Below are positions 44,601 through 53,163 of a stretch of DNA of 64,000 nucleotides, piece after piece. The translations under genes and the position numbers were made by a program. The notes under the pieces were generated by a model, which saw nothing but the letters and a program-made list of their open reading frames with translations, was not told the origin of the DNA and ran no database searches. Location: the NCBI GenBank assembly GCA_017403065.1, contig JAFQOT010000013.1, positions 1 to 64,000 of the forward strand, in the 5' to 3' direction. Numbering within the stretch: position 1 is the stretch's first letter; every line of letters begins with the position of its first letter. Source of the stretch: Clostridia bacterium (lineage in GTDB: Bacteria > Bacillota > Clostridia > Oscillospirales > Acutalibacteraceae).

Positions 44601-45149
44601 GTAATCATATAAATCCAATACAAATTCAGAAAATTTTGCATCGTCATACTCAGCGCCGATAAGGTCCAACAAATCTAAAAAATCCTTGTCTTTAGCTTCG
44701 ATATATTCATTTATAATTTGAGACAAAACCTTATTGTTAATTGCTGTTAAGGAATTACCGTCACTCATTTTAAAGTCGGGAGAAACACCCGCCTTTTCAA
44801 AGTTTTCCCTTACTAGATCAATGCAAAAGGAATCTATGGTACAAATTTTAGCGCTGGACAATAAATGCTTTTGCTCAATTAGTCCTGAATCGTTTGGATT
44901 TTTTCTACATTCCTCTTCCAATCTTTTTTCAATTCTTCCCCGCATTTCTGCTGCGGCGACATTAGTAAAGGTAACGATGAGTAATTTATCGGCTCTTACA
45001 GGATTTTCAACAAAGCATAATTTGTTGATTACCCTCTCAACCAAAACCGCTGTTTTACCGCTTCCTGCCGCTGCTGCAACCAAAATATTACCTTTGCCGT
45101 TTATGGCATCGATTTGCTGTTTTGTTGGACTGAATCCCAAGCTACTCAC
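41643..45149 (-). CDS. addA: Helicase-nuclease AddA subunit
   Basis: 1168 residues, within the normal AddA range. UvrD-type helicase: Q motif FSPTKQQIDAIN, Walker A AAAGSGKTAVLVERV, Walker B VDEYQDTNNLQD, VGDVKQSIYGFRGA, motif V IMSIHASKGLQFPVC and motif VI RLLYVAMTRAQDKL. The C-terminal RecB-like nuclease has VQGAVDVCFVE and VILDFKTDRV. With AddB it resects double-strand breaks. It overlaps addB by 8 bp. Confidence 0.97.
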   Translation of the reverse strand: MSSLGFSPTKQQIDAINGKGNILVAAAAGSGKTAVLVERVINKLCFVENPVRADKLLIVTFTNVAAAEMRGRIEKRLEEECRKNPNDSGLIEQKHLLSSAKICTIDSFCIDLVRENFEKAGVSPDFKMSDGNSLTAINNKVLSQIINEYIEAKDKDFLDLLDLIGAEYDDAKFSEFVLDLYDYSRQMPFPKVWFDNLGEFYKYEKFDSNSPWWSYTFNTVKSLVDSSVKSLANAIDLVTVSEKTAKSYIPVFTIALEFFNSLESAINEENWDELYNLLHKAYLPSLPTVKGVGDICEVSSAKYIYKYVTTTVLEKLNRFIYADLELINSQFKKINKPLKLLISILKEFDDRIFNEYLKENTFTFHNTEHLALNLLCKFEDGEIKIKEEASEFLSRFDEVMVDEYQDTNNLQDCLFYVLSDMERKLFVVGDVKQSIYGFRGANPENFLIKKKRYVPYSEADEDTAKKIILSKNFRCKDGICNFINFFFENFMTSHTGKIVYDGEEALVSGALYPYVENLPVELRIVNSKKGDITLEAGQIAKYIKEIMSDGEVIKVDDTTLRKAKYSDFTILMRSLNKANVLTNELKKQGIPVDFGSEGFAETTEISTILSLLKILDNPQSDVELLCVMLSPIFSFTAEELALIRSDKKDGSLYSAIIFAKNNGNKKVAEFLKIIEKYRLLAVTTPLSKMISYLLSDTGYLDFASSLENGNTRRGNLLLLCEYAQQYSESNFDGLGGFVDFIIRQSQNKLKSADCSPIGDSVKIMSIHASKGLQFPVCIVAGIESDFNDNEAKCNTLYTGDFGIGFKYFDEDLKLPFTTIGREVILERLREQRREEELRLLYVAMTRAQDKLLFVGSISNLDKKMDDMKSLLMSCDGEISNFLFKQTKRYLDWILLCCMLHPDGKALRGEGSSVIVKDTNSQINIKIFENEEIDDIAEVEEAVISADEELVVKIKENMSYKYPYEELLTIEAKSSVSAIAKAAENAKYAFSVTPSFMAYGGITGAEKGTAMHKVMQYFDFSKYFDIESEIQRLCEWNFITEQQGKSINRKALKEFFESSVFKRILNAKLVKREMRFLTELPANEIKPDLSLKFSNENIIVQGAVDVCFVESDSIVILDFKTDRVSDEKALKDAYGQQLDIYAKACEKIFERPVKEKIIYSFALSKEIIL

Positions 45150-48100
45150 CCTCTCTAAGCTGATTTATTACCGCAGAATTAGATTTATCCTCTACTCGCT
45201 TAATTTCTTTGTTTTCGATTTTGCAAACAGAAGCATATTCACAGTATTCACAGGCCTTGGATTCTCTGCCATCCATTGGTGAGACAGCAATATCGCCGTT
45301 TAAAATTTTAATGCCTGTTTTTTTCATAATATTTTCTATATGGTCAAAAATTACTGAAAAATCACCGTTTTCAATATACGAGCTTAACCGTTTATTAAGA
45401 CCGCCCTTGGCTGTTCTTAATAGCTTTGGAACAAATTCTCCCGACATATCGGCATCCATAGCAGAAACGACCTCGTCTTCAGCCACCAATAATCCGTTCA
45501 TGGCCCTGCCCGAATTATTTAAATCCCGTTTTGCAGGCAAATATAAAATACCTGCCGCTTTATCGTCAGAAATGCCTCTTTGCCTAATTACAGCGTAAAG
45601 GTAAATAAGCATCTGCATATTAAGTCCAAACAATATATCGGGCAACTTAAAGGATTTCGAGCCGGTTTTATAATCAATAATACGAATATATCCCTTGTAC
45701 TCATCAACACGGTCAATACTGCCGTTAAGTATAATCTTACCCTTTTCAAAATCAAACTCTAAGGGTATACCGTCTTTACCTATTTTAAGCTCGCAAGCCA
45801 CAGGCTCGAATTTTGACTGTGCAAATTCCAAAGCAATTCCCTCAACAATATCTTTAAGCGAGCGTGATATTCTTGATATTATAAAATCAGTTCTTGAATT
45901 TTGTAGTGTTCGAAATCCTGTTATACTGTCAAGATATTCATTTATAAATTCATCGGTTTTAATGCTTATTGTGTTTTTGTCAAGCTTTGCAATATCCTTT
46001 TTATAAGAATTTATAAACCTTTCTAACACATAGTGAACAATAGTACCTCTTTGTAAGGCATCAAAATCAGCAGGCTGAAGCCGTTTGGCGCCCAAACCGT
46101 AACGGCAGAAATAAGAAAATCTGCATTTATTAAAATTATCAAACTTTGTAGCTGACATATAAATATTTTCACCGAAAAGCTTTTTAGCAGCTTTAGGTGA
46201 AATGCTTTGTTCGGAAAGGCTTAAGGTTTTGTTAACAAAATCGATTTTTTTATAAATTTCGCTATCCTTTAACGCTACACTTAAGCTTACACAATCGGCA
46301 TTTTCATTTCCCATTCTTTTGCAATATTCGCTTAAAGCCGCCTGATTTGTTTCGGGTAAATTATCAAAAGTCAGCCTTTCTAACGGCTCACTTGTAAACT
46401 GGCAATTAAGATTTTTAATAACAGAATCTACAAATGCAGAAGTCTCGCACTTTTCACCCTTTAATGTTTTATTGCAATAGGTAATATAAAGCCTTTCAGA
46501 TGGGCAGCACAAATTAGAATAAATCAAAAATTCCTCATCAATAGAAGAATAAATTGAATTATCTGAAATATTTATACCATTATCAATTAAATTTTTTCTT
46601 TCAAGCGTATTAAACACACCGCTTGTTGAAACTGCCTTTGGAAAAACACCCTGATTAGCTCCTAAAATAAATGCAATTTTAGGTCTTGACGGACGAATTC
46701 TGTCAGCCGCTCCAAAGGTCACCTGATCAAGACATTGAGGGATAACACCAATATTTGCATTTGTTACGGCAATTTCTAATGCATCATAAAATTGAGAAGC
46801 AGAAATATTAACCTGACCAAATGAATTAACAAGGCTGTCAAGAATATTCATATATTCTTCGTAAGCCTGTTTTAGGGAATCTCTTGAAAACACTTCATTT
46901 TCATAGTCAATATTATCGCACATTAAGGTCAGTTTTTCAGAAACCTTGCAGTTTTCAAACAAATGAACAATCGCAGCCGCCATTTTTTCAGAATTACCCT
47001 TAAATTCTTCCTTAAACTGAAGCAAAGGCTCTATTGCTCTTTGTCTTAGTTTGTTAATATCTTCAAGAGCGTCAATATATTCCTGTGTTTTTTCCTTACT
47101 ATCCTTTTCGTTAGAAACAAAACCTCTTATGTCTGCTTTCCACTCTTGCAGCCACACATCACCGTTTATGTTCCAAAGATAAGTATAATTTTCAAGGGTA
47201 GAAATTTCCTCTGTTGAAAGTGTTCCCAACCCTGTTTTATGAAATCTTAAAATACTTTCCGTAGAAAATTTTAATGCCTTTATTGCCGAGCTTGCAGCTA
47301 CAGTCATTGGAAATGATGTAAGAGGAATTTTATTATCATAAAAATAGCTTATGTTATTTTTTCTTAACGCAGAAGTAACAGCCTGAGAATACTTATCCAT
47401 ATCTCTTGTAATAATTACAAAATCACGGTAGCGATAGTTTTCTTCACGAACTAATTTTCTTATTGTACGAGCGGTAAATTCTGCTTCATCAAAAACCGTA
47501 GCGCCACTGCAAACAGTAATATTTTCAAGCTTTTTTTCAGATATGGCCTGACTATTTGAAAGCAATTTTTCAAGCATTACAAGGTCTTCATTTTTATAAA
47601 AATTTTCTCTTAAAACAATCGGCTTTTTAATTTCAACCTTATAATTAACCGCCATTTTTTCAATTTTTTCTACCGCTTTTCTTATATTTGTGAAAATATT
47701 GAAATTATTAGTAACATCAGGATTGTCTGTAATTGTAATATAGACATCTTTAGCCTTACTTAATATACGCTGTATAATTTTAAATTGCTGCCCTGTAAAG
47801 CCTTTAAAAGAGTCAATAAATACAGTTTTTCCCTTAAAATAATCCGAATTTTCAAGCCTGTAATAAAGCTTTGTCAGCTTGTCCGTAGGGTCAATAAACT
47901 TTTCCCCGATTAAAATATCATAAGCTTCATAAATTAACGCAATATCTAAAAGCTTAGCCTTTAAGCTTTGTGAGGAAATATTCTCAGAAAGTTTACGAAT
48001 ATCCTCTGGGAATATTGCATTTATTTTAAATTCTCCAATAGTATCAAGCATTGTTTTTGAAAAGCTTACGTTTGAAACATATCTGCCCCAAAGCTTTAGC

Positions 48101-48405
48101 TCGTTTGCCACAGTATTTAAGGCGCGGTGCATAAAAATAATTTTATCGGCATCGCCTAAAACTCTGCCTGCATTACCGCCGTTAATATTGCAGATTTCAT
48201 CCCAAAGACGTGTAAAATTAAGAACAGATACATAGAAAGCAGACCTGTCCCCCAAGGTCTTTAAAACTGCCCTTTCGCTTTCAAATGTAAATTGCTCAGG
48301 CACAATTAAAACTGCTTCACTTTTATTAGAAGACAGCTCTTTAATTTTTTCAAGTACAGTATATGTTTTTCCGCTTGCAGCTTTACCAAAAATAAATTGC
48401 AACAT
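45142..48405 (-). CDS. addB: Helicase-nuclease AddB subunit
   Basis: 1087 residues. Walker A FGKAASGKTYTVLEK at the N-terminus. The inactive-type helicase core is followed by a C-terminal nuclease (LNGSIDRVDE and IRIIDYKTGSKSF). The AddB [4Fe-4S] cluster cysteines are visible: one in FNKCRFSYFC and a C-terminal group CEYCEYASVC. AddB recognises Chi-like sites in relatives. First gene of addBA. Confidence 0.96.
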   Translation of the reverse strand: MLQFIFGKAASGKTYTVLEKIKELSSNKSEAVLIVPEQFTFESERAVLKTLGDRSAFYVSVLNFTRLWDEICNINGGNAGRVLGDADKIIFMHRALNTVANELKLWGRYVSNVSFSKTMLDTIGEFKINAIFPEDIRKLSENISSQSLKAKLLDIALIYEAYDILIGEKFIDPTDKLTKLYYRLENSDYFKGKTVFIDSFKGFTGQQFKIIQRILSKAKDVYITITDNPDVTNNFNIFTNIRKAVEKIEKMAVNYKVEIKKPIVLRENFYKNEDLVMLEKLLSNSQAISEKKLENITVCSGATVFDEAEFTARTIRKLVREENYRYRDFVIITRDMDKYSQAVTSALRKNNISYFYDNKIPLTSFPMTVAASSAIKALKFSTESILRFHKTGLGTLSTEEISTLENYTYLWNINGDVWLQEWKADIRGFVSNEKDSKEKTQEYIDALEDINKLRQRAIEPLLQFKEEFKGNSEKMAAAIVHLFENCKVSEKLTLMCDNIDYENEVFSRDSLKQAYEEYMNILDSLVNSFGQVNISASQFYDALEIAVTNANIGVIPQCLDQVTFGAADRIRPSRPKIAFILGANQGVFPKAVSTSGVFNTLERKNLIDNGINISDNSIYSSIDEEFLIYSNLCCPSERLYITYCNKTLKGEKCETSAFVDSVIKNLNCQFTSEPLERLTFDNLPETNQAALSEYCKRMGNENADCVSLSVALKDSEIYKKIDFVNKTLSLSEQSISPKAAKKLFGENIYMSATKFDNFNKCRFSYFCRYGLGAKRLQPADFDALQRGTIVHYVLERFINSYKKDIAKLDKNTISIKTDEFINEYLDSITGFRTLQNSRTDFIISRISRSLKDIVEGIALEFAQSKFEPVACELKIGKDGIPLEFDFEKGKIILNGSIDRVDEYKGYIRIIDYKTGSKSFKLPDILFGLNMQMLIYLYAVIRQRGISDDKAAGILYLPAKRDLNNSGRAMNGLLVAEDEVVSAMDADMSGEFVPKLLRTAKGGLNKRLSSYIENGDFSVIFDHIENIMKKTGIKILNGDIAVSPMDGRESKACEYCEYASVCKIENKEIKRVEDKSNSAVINQLREGE

Positions 48406-48471
48406 TTTAAAAGTCCTTTACTTTTTTAATAAATTTATTTTAACATATATTTAGATATTTTGCGAGTATTT

Positions 48472-48735
48472 TTATAGAAAAATAAAATTTAAAACTAAAA
48501 GTCCTATTATACCGGGTAAGCCTAATATCCCACCAACACCTGCTGTATAAGAGTTTATCGGTATAAACACACCTGTATAGCTTTTAGTTAAATAAATAAT
48601 TGCCAAGGAAGCCAAGCCTAAGAATGCATTAAAAAACAAGGTTTTTAAAAATTTTCGGCTTGATACTGCAAATATAAATATGAAAAATACAGCAACTATA
48701 AATAACGTGGCAAGCAAATACTTTAAAATTTCCAT
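48472..48735 (-). CDS. BofA-family small membrane protein
   Basis: 87 residues from ATG 48735 (GGGGAT upstream; a TTG at 48747 is weaker). Two to three hydrophobic segments; the C-terminal GGILGLPGIIGLLVLNFIF is the hallmark of BofA-like pro-sigma-K processing inhibitors. In spore formers BofA holds SpoIVFB inactive in the outer forespore membrane. A single-gene match cannot show that this organism sporulates. Separate from addB (66 bp) and from yfcE. Confidence 0.8.
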   Translation of the reverse strand: MEILKYLLATLFIVAVFFIFIFAVSSRKFLKTLFFNAFLGLASLAIIYLTKSYTGVFIPINSYTAGVGGILGLPGIIGLLVLNFIFL

Positions 48736-48832
48736 TTTTATCCCCAAAATCGTATTTAATACACATAGTGTTATTTAAAATAATATGCTTCCATTCACCG
48801 AAAAATTACATTAAACATCGGGTAATATAACT

Positions 48833-48860
48833 ATGGCGCACCCCTTTCGAAGCGCGCCAT
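48833..48860. other. Isolated GC-rich hairpin
   Basis: ATGGCGC and GCGCCAT flank a 14-base loop, followed on the plus strand by seven A. It lies between bofA and yfcE. A T-run follows neither arm on the minus strand, where a terminator would be wanted, so its role is unclear. Confidence 0.3.
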
Positions 48861-48875
48861 AAAAAAATTTTTAAA

Positions 48876-49421
48876 TTATAAACTAAATTTGTTGTAAACC
48901 TGACCGTTTTCAAGGTTTTTCCATAGAAATTCACCATTTTCAAGTGTCATATAGCTATGACAGCTTTCCTCCTTTGGAATTGATACCGAGCCAGGATTCA
49001 TATAAATATAATTTTCGTGTTCAACACATTTAGGAATATGAGTATGACCGTTCAACAATATATCGCCATTTGCAACAGGCGGCAGATTATTTTCATTATA
49101 TACGTGCCCGTGGGTAGCGTAAATAAGCTTTTTATCTACAGGTAAAATTGCATAATCGGCTAACACAGGAAAGCTAAGCACCATCTGGTCAACCTCGGTA
49201 TCACAGTTACCTCTTACACAAAAAATTACATTCTTAAGCTCATCAAGCATTTCTATCACTTGCTTCGGAGCATAATCCTTCGGTAAATCATTGCGAGGAC
49301 CGTGGTACAGAATATCCCCTAAAATCAAAAGCTTATCTGCCTTTTCTTTTTTAAAAGTGTCAACAAGCATACGGCAGTAATATGCAGAACCGTGAATGTC
49401 AGATGCGATTAAAATTTTCAT
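48876..49421 (-). CDS. yfcE: YfcE-type metallophosphodiesterase
   Basis: 181 residues with the full metallophosphoesterase set: IASDIHGSAYYC, ILGDILYHGPRND, VRGNCDTEVDQ, ATHGHVYNE and LNGHTHIPKCV, ending with the YfcE mark NPGSVSIPKE. These enzymes hydrolyse phosphodiesters with Mn2+; the natural substrate is unknown. Monocistronic with its own promoter at 49456-49484. Confidence 0.93.
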   Translation of the reverse strand: MKILIASDIHGSAYYCRMLVDTFKKEKADKLLILGDILYHGPRNDLPKDYAPKQVIEMLDELKNVIFCVRGNCDTEVDQMVLSFPVLADYAILPVDKKLIYATHGHVYNENNLPPVANGDILLNGHTHIPKCVEHENYIYMNPGSVSIPKEESCHSYMTLENGEFLWKNLENGQVYNKFSL

Positions 49422-49455
49422 AAATACTCCTTAAAACCATTAAAACTTGTATATT

Positions 49456-49484
49456 ATTTTATACCAAAAATTTACCTTAGTCAA
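49456..49484 (-). promoter_or_regulatory. Predicted sigma-A promoter for yfcE
   Basis: Minus strand: -35 TTGACT (49479-49484), 17-base spacer, -10 TAAAAT (49456-49461). Confidence 0.5.
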
Positions 49485-49498
49485 TATTAAATAAATTC

Positions 49499-49527
49499 TT
49501 GAATTAGCGTAGCATATATAGTATAAT
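49499..49527 (+). promoter_or_regulatory. Predicted sigma-A promoter for yhaM operon
   Basis: TTGAAT (49499-49504), 17-base spacer, TATAAT (49522-49527), 38 bases before the yhaM start. Confidence 0.65.
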
Positions 49528-49564
49528 ATCATAGTGTAGAGCAAATACGGAAAGGAAGATATTT

Positions 49565-50536
49565 TTGAACTTTACACCTATTGACAATAAAGGTCTGGTT
49601 GACGGTTTTTGTATCATTAAAAGTATTGACAAAAAAACCTCATCAAAGGGCGATACATATCTTGATATTATGCTTGGCGACAGTCAGGGTGAAATAAACG
49701 CTAAATTATGGCGTTATGTTCCAGAACTACACGGCGAATATGCAGCTAACGATTTGGTAAAAATAAGAGGGCTTATTTCTCAATACAACGGTCAGGACCA
49801 GTTGAAAATCGAGAAAATAAGACACATTTACCCTGAGGATAATGTTAATGCGGCTGATTTTGTTAAAGCTGCAGATTACTCAGGCGAGGATATGTTCAAC
49901 GAGCTTTTATCTATTGCAGATAATTTTTCGGATAATGATTTAAAAACTATAGTTACTGAAATTTTAAAGGATAACCGTTTAGCTTTACTTTATTGGCCTG
50001 CCGCTTTCAAGCTGCATCACGCTATCAGGGGCGGTCTTTTGCTTCACACCCTTTCTATTGTCAGATTAGCCCAAGGTGTTTGCAAGGTATACCCTTTTGT
50101 AGACAGCGAGCTTTTGATTTCTGGCGCTATTTTACACGATATTGCAAAGCTATCTGAATTTGAGGTTGCTTCTACCGGAATTGCAACAGGCTACTCGGTT
50201 GAGGGAAATCTTTTAGGTCACTTAACTATGGGAGCTATGGTTATTAACAAATACGCCGAAAAATTAAACATAAACCCCAAAACTGCAATGCTTTTAGAAC
50301 ATATGGTGCTTTCTCACCACGGTGAGCCTGAATTTGGCGCCGCTGTACGACCTATGTTTATTGAGGCTGAGCTTTTAAGTGAATTAGACCTTATGGATTC
50401 CAGAATTTATGAAATGCAAGAGGCGGTATCCGCCACCAATGCCGAAGACTTTTCGGGTAGAATTTGGGCAATGGATAACCGAAAGCTTTATAATCATTCC
50501 CGTATTGATTTAACACAAAAAACAAAATTATTTTAA
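49565..50536 (+). CDS. yhaM: YhaM-type 3'-5' exoribonuclease (OB-fold + HD domain)
   Basis: 323 residues from TTG 49565, behind GGAAAGGAAG. The N-terminal OB-fold (about 10-90, with the strand GDTYLDIMLGDSQGEINAKLW) is followed by an HD domain with LHHAIRGGLLLHTLSIVR and AILHDIAKLSEF (the HD pair) and later HMVLSHHGEPEFGA. This is the YhaM/CBF1 layout, which trims RNA 3' ends. First gene of a plus-strand run to the TIM-barrel gene at 53939. Confidence 0.92.
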   Translation: MNFTPIDNKGLVDGFCIIKSIDKKTSSKGDTYLDIMLGDSQGEINAKLWRYVPELHGEYAANDLVKIRGLISQYNGQDQLKIEKIRHIYPEDNVNAADFVKAADYSGEDMFNELLSIADNFSDNDLKTIVTEILKDNRLALLYWPAAFKLHHAIRGGLLLHTLSIVRLAQGVCKVYPFVDSELLISGAILHDIAKLSEFEVASTGIATGYSVEGNLLGHLTMGAMVINKYAEKLNINPKTAMLLEHMVLSHHGEPEFGAAVRPMFIEAELLSELDLMDSRIYEMQEAVSATNAEDFSGRIWAMDNRKLYNHSRIDLTQKTKLF

Positions 50537-50558
50537 TATTAAAAGGATGGTAAATTTT

Positions 50559-50759
50559 ATGAAAATTACAAAAGATATGCTTATAGGCGACGTACTTGAT
50601 ATTGATTCAGGCTGCGCTGAATATTTCTTTGCAATAGGTATGCACTGCTTAGGCTGTCCCGCTTCAAGAAGCGAAAGCATTGAGCAAGCTTGCGCTGTTC
50701 ACGGTACCGACTGTGAAGATTTAGTTGCAAAATTAAATAAATATTTTGAAAATAAATAA
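50559..50759 (+). CDS. DUF1858 domain protein
   Basis: 66 residues from ATG 50559 (AAAGGATGG upstream; ATG 50547 lies inside that RBS). Contains the DUF1858 pattern: ITKDMLIGDVLDIDSGCAEY, then FFAIGMHCLGCPASRSESIEQACAVHG. The CLGC pair is typical of the hybrid-cluster-associated form of the domain. Helical redox-linked small protein of unknown role. Its stop overlaps the trmK start (TAATG). Confidence 0.88.
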   Translation: MKITKDMLIGDVLDIDSGCAEYFFAIGMHCLGCPASRSESIEQACAVHGTDCEDLVAKLNKYFENK

Positions 50760-51445
50760 TGCAATCTTTAAGTAAAAGATTAGAAACTATCGCCTCCCTT
50801 GTACCTGATGGTGCAAGGGTTTGTGATGTGGGTACTGACCACGGTTATCTTTCTGCTTTTCTTAAATTATCAGGAAAAGTAAATACAGTTATTGCCGCCG
50901 ATATAAACAAAGGGCCCTTAGAAAATGCAGCAGCTAATTTTAAAAAATTTTCAATTACAGATATTGAGCTGCGCCTTTGTGACGGTTTGTCAGGCTTTAA
51001 AGAGCACGAAATAGATACCATAGTTATTGCAGGTATGGGCGGCGAAGTTATAACAGGAATATTAAAGCGTGGCGAAAGCATTGCCAAAATTAAGACAAAA
51101 ACAATTATTCTACAGCCCACCACTTCACCCGAAATTTTGCGAAAATATCTATACAAAAACGGTTTTGAAATTATAAAGGATATACCCGTTTTTGAAAATG
51201 ATAAAATATATTCCGTAATGCAGGTGTGTTATACAGGTAAGGCTGTTGAAAAGGATGAATATTTTTTCTACTGTGGCTTGGTCGACTTTAATACGCCCGA
51301 GGGTTTATTGTACATAAAAAAACAGTACAACCGTTGCCTTTCCTGTAAAAACAGCTTAAAAAATGTTAAAATCAAGCAAGCCGAATATGAATACTACAGC
51401 AATTTAGTTAAGGATATTCAAACCAATTACGATTTAGGAGAGTAG
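50759..51445 (+). CDS. trmK: tRNA (adenine(22)-N1)-methyltransferase TrmK
   Basis: 228 residues. The SAM motif is VCDVGTDHGYLSAFLKLSG and the next strand is VIAADINKGPLENA. DTIVIAGMGGEVITGIL is the TrmK family signature, and ILQPTTSPEILRKYL completes the core. A C-terminal coiled-coil region contacts tRNA. Translationally coupled to the DUF1858 gene and 2 bp before rqcH. Confidence 0.93.
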   Translation: MQSLSKRLETIASLVPDGARVCDVGTDHGYLSAFLKLSGKVNTVIAADINKGPLENAAANFKKFSITDIELRLCDGLSGFKEHEIDTIVIAGMGGEVITGILKRGESIAKIKTKTIILQPTTSPEILRKYLYKNGFEIIKDIPVFENDKIYSVMQVCYTGKAVEKDEYFFYCGLVDFNTPEGLLYIKKQYNRCLSCKNSLKNVKIKQAEYEYYSNLVKDIQTNYDLGE

Positions 51446-51447
51446 TT

Positions 51448-53163
51448 ATGCCCTTTGATGCTGGCTTTCTTTACAAAACAGTTGAAGAACTAAAAAGCGC
51501 TATTGACTGCCATATAGACAAAATTTACCAGCCCTCTAAAGACGAGCTGGTGTTTTTGTTGCGTAAAAAAGGCTTTGTAAAAAGGCTGCTAATCACAGTA
51601 AAATCAGGTAGTGCAAGACTTCATTTTACCGAAAACAAATATGAAAACCCTGCCACTCCACCAATGTTTTGTATGCTTATAAGAAAATATTTATCATCAG
51701 CAAGGCTTGTGGACATTGTTGTCCCCTCTTTAGAGCGTGTGGCGGTTTTAATTTTTTCTGCCACCAACGAATTAGGTGACAAGGTCATTTTAAAGCTTGT
51801 ATGCGAGTTTATAGGAAACCAGACAAATATTATTCTTGTAAACAGCGACGGTAAAATCATAGATGCATTAAGGCACAGCGATGTTGAAACAGCTCAAAGA
51901 TTTATTTTACCTGGTGCTGATTACCAGTATCCCGCAGCAACCAATAAATTAAATCCCTTAAACACAGATTTAAACGTGCTTGCAGACAAAATTTTAGCAT
52001 CAAACGGTGAAATTTCTAAAAGTGTACTATCAATAGTTGAGGGCTTTTCCCCTCTTATTTGCCGCGAAATCGAATATCTTTATAACAAAGAATCAGAAAG
52101 AAACATTGATAGAAAAGAGTGTATTTACAATTCTTTAAATGAAATATTAAAAAATTTATCAGATAAGGCTAATCCTACCCTGATTTTAAATGAATATAAT
52201 TTACCCTTTGATTTTTCTTATACCGATATCAACCAATATGGCAATTCATTTTCAAAAAAACAATTTAAAAGCTGTAGCGAATTGTTAGACGCTTTTTATA
52301 CCGAAAAGGATAATGCATATAAAATTAAAACTGCCTCTCAAGATATTACAAGGCTTTTAAATAACCTACTTTCAAGAACTCAGAAAAAACTTGCAATAAG
52401 GCTTAACGAGTTAGAAAAATGCAAGGATAGAGAAAATTTAAGAATATACGGCGAGCTTATTAAGGCAAATCTTCATTCAATAGAAAACGGAAGTAAATTT
52501 GCAGTGGTTACAAATTACTACGATGAAAATTTAGCGCAAATTGATATACCTTTAAATCCTGCTTACACACCCGCAAAAAACGCCGATAAGTATTTTAAGG
52601 ATTATAAGAAGAGCTATGCCGCCGAGCAAGCCCTTACAAAGCTAACCCGACAGGATAGTCAGGAAATTATTTATTTTGAATCAGTACTTGACAGTATTTC
52701 AAGATGCAATAGCATATCTGAAATAAGTGAAATCAGAGACGAGCTTGTAAATCAAGGGTATATAAAAAGACACGCTTTAAAAAAGAAATCTAATAACACC
52801 TCTACCCTTGACGAGTATACCTCTAAAGAAGGATATAAAATAATTGTAGGCAAAAACAATATTCAAAACGATTATATTACTACAAAATTAAGCTCGAAAA
52901 ATGATTTATGGTTTCACGTTAAGAATATCCCCGGCTCTCATGTTGTTGTTTTTAACGGTGGCAAAGAGGTTAGTGAAGATACTATAATTTACGCGGCATC
53001 TCTTGCGGCTTTAAATTCTAAGGCAGCCAATTCGTCCAATGTGCCTGTAGATTATGTAAATATAAAATTTGTTAAAAAACCCGCCTCGGCAAAACCCGGA
53101 ATGGTAATTTACACAAATAATAAAACTGTGTTTGTTACTCCTAAAAAGGAGATGAAAATATGA
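51448..53163 (+). CDS. rqcH: RqcH/NFACT family ribosome quality control protein
   Basis: 571 residues. The NFACT-N domain (1-~200) begins MPFDAGFLYKTVEELK and includes CHIDKIYQPSKDELVF. A helical/coiled-coil middle follows (HhH and CC-M, ~270-430). The C-terminal NFACT-R domain has VGKNNIQNDYITTKLSSKND and the next LWFHVKNIPGSHVVV. RqcH recruits tRNA-Ala to obstructed 50S subunits to add alanine tails; older names are FbpA/fibronectin-binding protein. Overlaps the next gene by 4 bp. Confidence 0.93.
   Translation: MPFDAGFLYKTVEELKSAIDCHIDKIYQPSKDELVFLLRKKGFVKRLLITVKSGSARLHFTENKYENPATPPMFCMLIRKYLSSARLVDIVVPSLERVAVLIFSATNELGDKVILKLVCEFIGNQTNIILVNSDGKIIDALRHSDVETAQRFILPGADYQYPAATNKLNPLNTDLNVLADKILASNGEISKSVLSIVEGFSPLICREIEYLYNKESERNIDRKECIYNSLNEILKNLSDKANPTLILNEYNLPFDFSYTDINQYGNSFSKKQFKSCSELLDAFYTEKDNAYKIKTASQDITRLLNNLLSRTQKKLAIRLNELEKCKDRENLRIYGELIKANLHSIENGSKFAVVTNYYDENLAQIDIPLNPAYTPAKNADKYFKDYKKSYAAEQALTKLTRQDSQEIIYFESVLDSISRCNSISEISEIRDELVNQGYIKRHALKKKSNNTSTLDEYTSKEGYKIIVGKNNIQNDYITTKLSSKNDLWFHVKNIPGSHVVVFNGGKEVSEDTIIYAASLAALNSKAANSSNVPVDYVNIKFVKKPASAKPGMVIYTNNKTVFVTPKKEMKI

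Noticed and set aside
44734..45282. Plus-strand open frame of 182 codons opposite addA/addB
   Set aside because: Lies wholly antisense to conserved AddA and AddB motifs; a product of codon bias on the real strand.
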